Shown in pieces: positions 14,472-15,095 of a stretch of DNA of 15,095 nt. Position 1 is the stretch's first letter. Each line of letters starts with the position of its first letter. Both the position numbers and the translations under genes were made by a program. Under the pieces are notes generated by a model, which saw only the letters and a program-made list of their open reading frames with translations, was not told the origin of the DNA and did not search any database. This DNA comes from Anaerolineales bacterium (GTDB taxonomy: Bacteria > Chloroflexota > Anaerolineae > Anaerolineales > Villigracilaceae), in contig JAFGKO010000353.1 in assembly GCA_016928525.1 (NCBI GenBank), positions 1 through 15,095 on the forward strand, written 5' to 3'.

Positions 14472-14525
14472 TATAAGTCCCCGATACAAGATCGGGGACT
14501 TATACCAGTCAAAAGGCTGGTTTTA
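14472..14525 (-). terminator. Terminator of the small membrane protein gene
   Basis: A perfect 14-bp stem, TATAAGTCCCCGAT/ATCGGGGACTTATA with a five-base loop (14472-14504), followed on the minus strand by TTTTGG. Next to it is a smaller hairpin ACCAG/CTGGT (14504-14525). It lies just after the stop at 14536 and before the promoter of the Asp-box gene, which is therefore probably transcribed separately. Confidence 0.75.
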
Positions 14526-14535
14526 TATTTCCGCG

Positions 14536-14964
14536 CTACGCAACCTTCCGTCCGCGCTGGTTTTTAGGTTTTTCCGGTTCCACATCCATCACGGGTTCCG
14601 GTGCAGGCATGGCTAACACAGAGTTCATCCCGGCCTTCTTGCCAGCCTGGTAAGAAAAGTATGCTACCAAAGCCAGCACACCCAACGGGAAGACCAGACG
14701 CAGCAGTCCGCCCAGGAGGAAGAAACCGCCAAATGGATAGAAACCACGCCCACCCATCATGGGATGACGGAAATTGCGAAAATCATCCATCGGGGTGCGA
14801 TTGCCAAAACCGTAATCATCCATCATCGGATGACCGTAAACGGCAGGCCTGCCCCAATAAGACATGGGACCATACCCGAAGAAAGTGGCGGTTAGGTAGC
14901 CCACACCAACCAGGATGACCAACCCAAGCACAATCCCAAGGATCCATTTCCAAGTTTTGCTCAT
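14536..14964 (-). CDS. Small two-helix membrane protein with Met/His/Gly-rich loop
   Basis: A 142-residue protein with two membrane helices (about 7-28 and 80-105) joined by a loop of about 50 residues. The loop is rich in Gly, Tyr, Phe and Met and holds the pair HPMMDD (45-50) and HPMMGG (67-72). The C-terminal tail (about 106-142) is charged, with a Pro/Glu stretch and RGRK, and is probably cytoplasmic. HPMM repeats recall Met/His copper-binding loops, but that is a guess; no known metal-transport family is recognised. AGGAGT lies six bases before the ATG. It has its own promoter and terminator, so it is monocistronic. Confidence 0.75.
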   Translation of the reverse strand: MSKTWKWILGIVLGLVILVGVGYLTATFFGYGPMSYWGRPAVYGHPMMDDYGFGNRTPMDDFRNFRHPMMGGRGFYPFGGFFLLGGLLRLVFPLGVLALVAYFSYQAGKKAGMNSVLAMPAPEPVMDVEPEKPKNQRGRKVA

Positions 14965-14991
14965 AATGTTACTCCTTACTAAAGTGACATT

Positions 14992-15000
14992 ATCATAGCA
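14992..15000 (-). promoter_or_regulatory. Possible extended -10 of the membrane protein gene
   Basis: Minus-strand TGCTATGAT, a TGnTAnnnT-type extended -10, about 28 bases before the ATG at 14964. No good -35 box was found. Confidence 0.4.
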
Positions 15001-15065
15001 TACCGATATGAATTTCTTGTGAAAAAAGTATGAAGATTTTGTACCTCGAGTTTAGACAAAATTGA

Positions 15066-15095
15066 GGGCGGTTGAGCCCTTGAGCAAAACCGCCC
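15066..15095 (-). terminator. Terminator of a minus-strand gene outside the window
   Basis: GGGCGGTT (15066-15073) and AACCGCCC (15088-15095) form a perfect eight-bp stem; on the minus strand it is followed by CTCAATTTTG. The T tract is imperfect, and the gene it would end is beyond the edge. Confidence 0.5.

Overview
The window looks like a chromosomal piece of an Anaerolineae-type Chloroflexota bacterium. This is an inference from content: lipoproteins with a Thr/Pro-rich linker after the lipobox, an EttA-type ABC-F protein, a sigma/membrane anti-sigma pair with DUF4367-like ectodomain repeats, a soluble Asp-box protein, and dispersed imperfect-palindrome repeats ending in TCATTGCGAG. Most genes are GC-rich. 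One two-gene block (4788-7611) is strikingly AT-rich and looks acquired.

Layout. 1-1201 (minus strand): a promoter, a 30-codon ORF, two tandem intrinsic terminators and two adjacent GNAT acetyltransferase genes, the second cut by the window edge. 1557-2411 (plus): a DegV-family protein, converging on 2463-4077 (minus), two paralogous Cys-rich lipoproteins with related promoters. 4078-4787: a non-coding stretch with a run of strong hairpins. 4788-7611 (minus): the AT-rich operon. Its two unrecognised proteins carry, by my reading, four diverged Rossmann-like domains resembling nucleoside 2-deoxyribosyltransferase/TIR-like folds. Only one of the four keeps the expected glutamate. 7771-9447 (plus): EttA. 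9594-11974 (minus): an ECF sigma factor and its anti-sigma protein, overlapping by ATGA. 12168-13190 (plus): an unrecognised protein. 13248-14405 (minus): a six-Asp-box beta-propeller protein. 14536-14964 (minus): a small two-helix membrane protein with a Met/His/Gly-rich loop. The right edge carries a terminator for a gene outside the window.

How the parts work together. Convergent gene pairs are separated by bidirectional hairpin terminators (2428-2453, 9544-9582, 13212-13244). The last two share the GTGACWGTCAC core and are probably copies of one dispersed element. The most promising candidate for an undescribed system is the AT-rich operon with its own palindrome-bearing promoter. The second is the leader ORF with two terminators and a possible alternative hairpin upstream of the GNAT genes, which has the geometry of an attenuator. 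All functional statements rest on reading the sequence; no database search was run.
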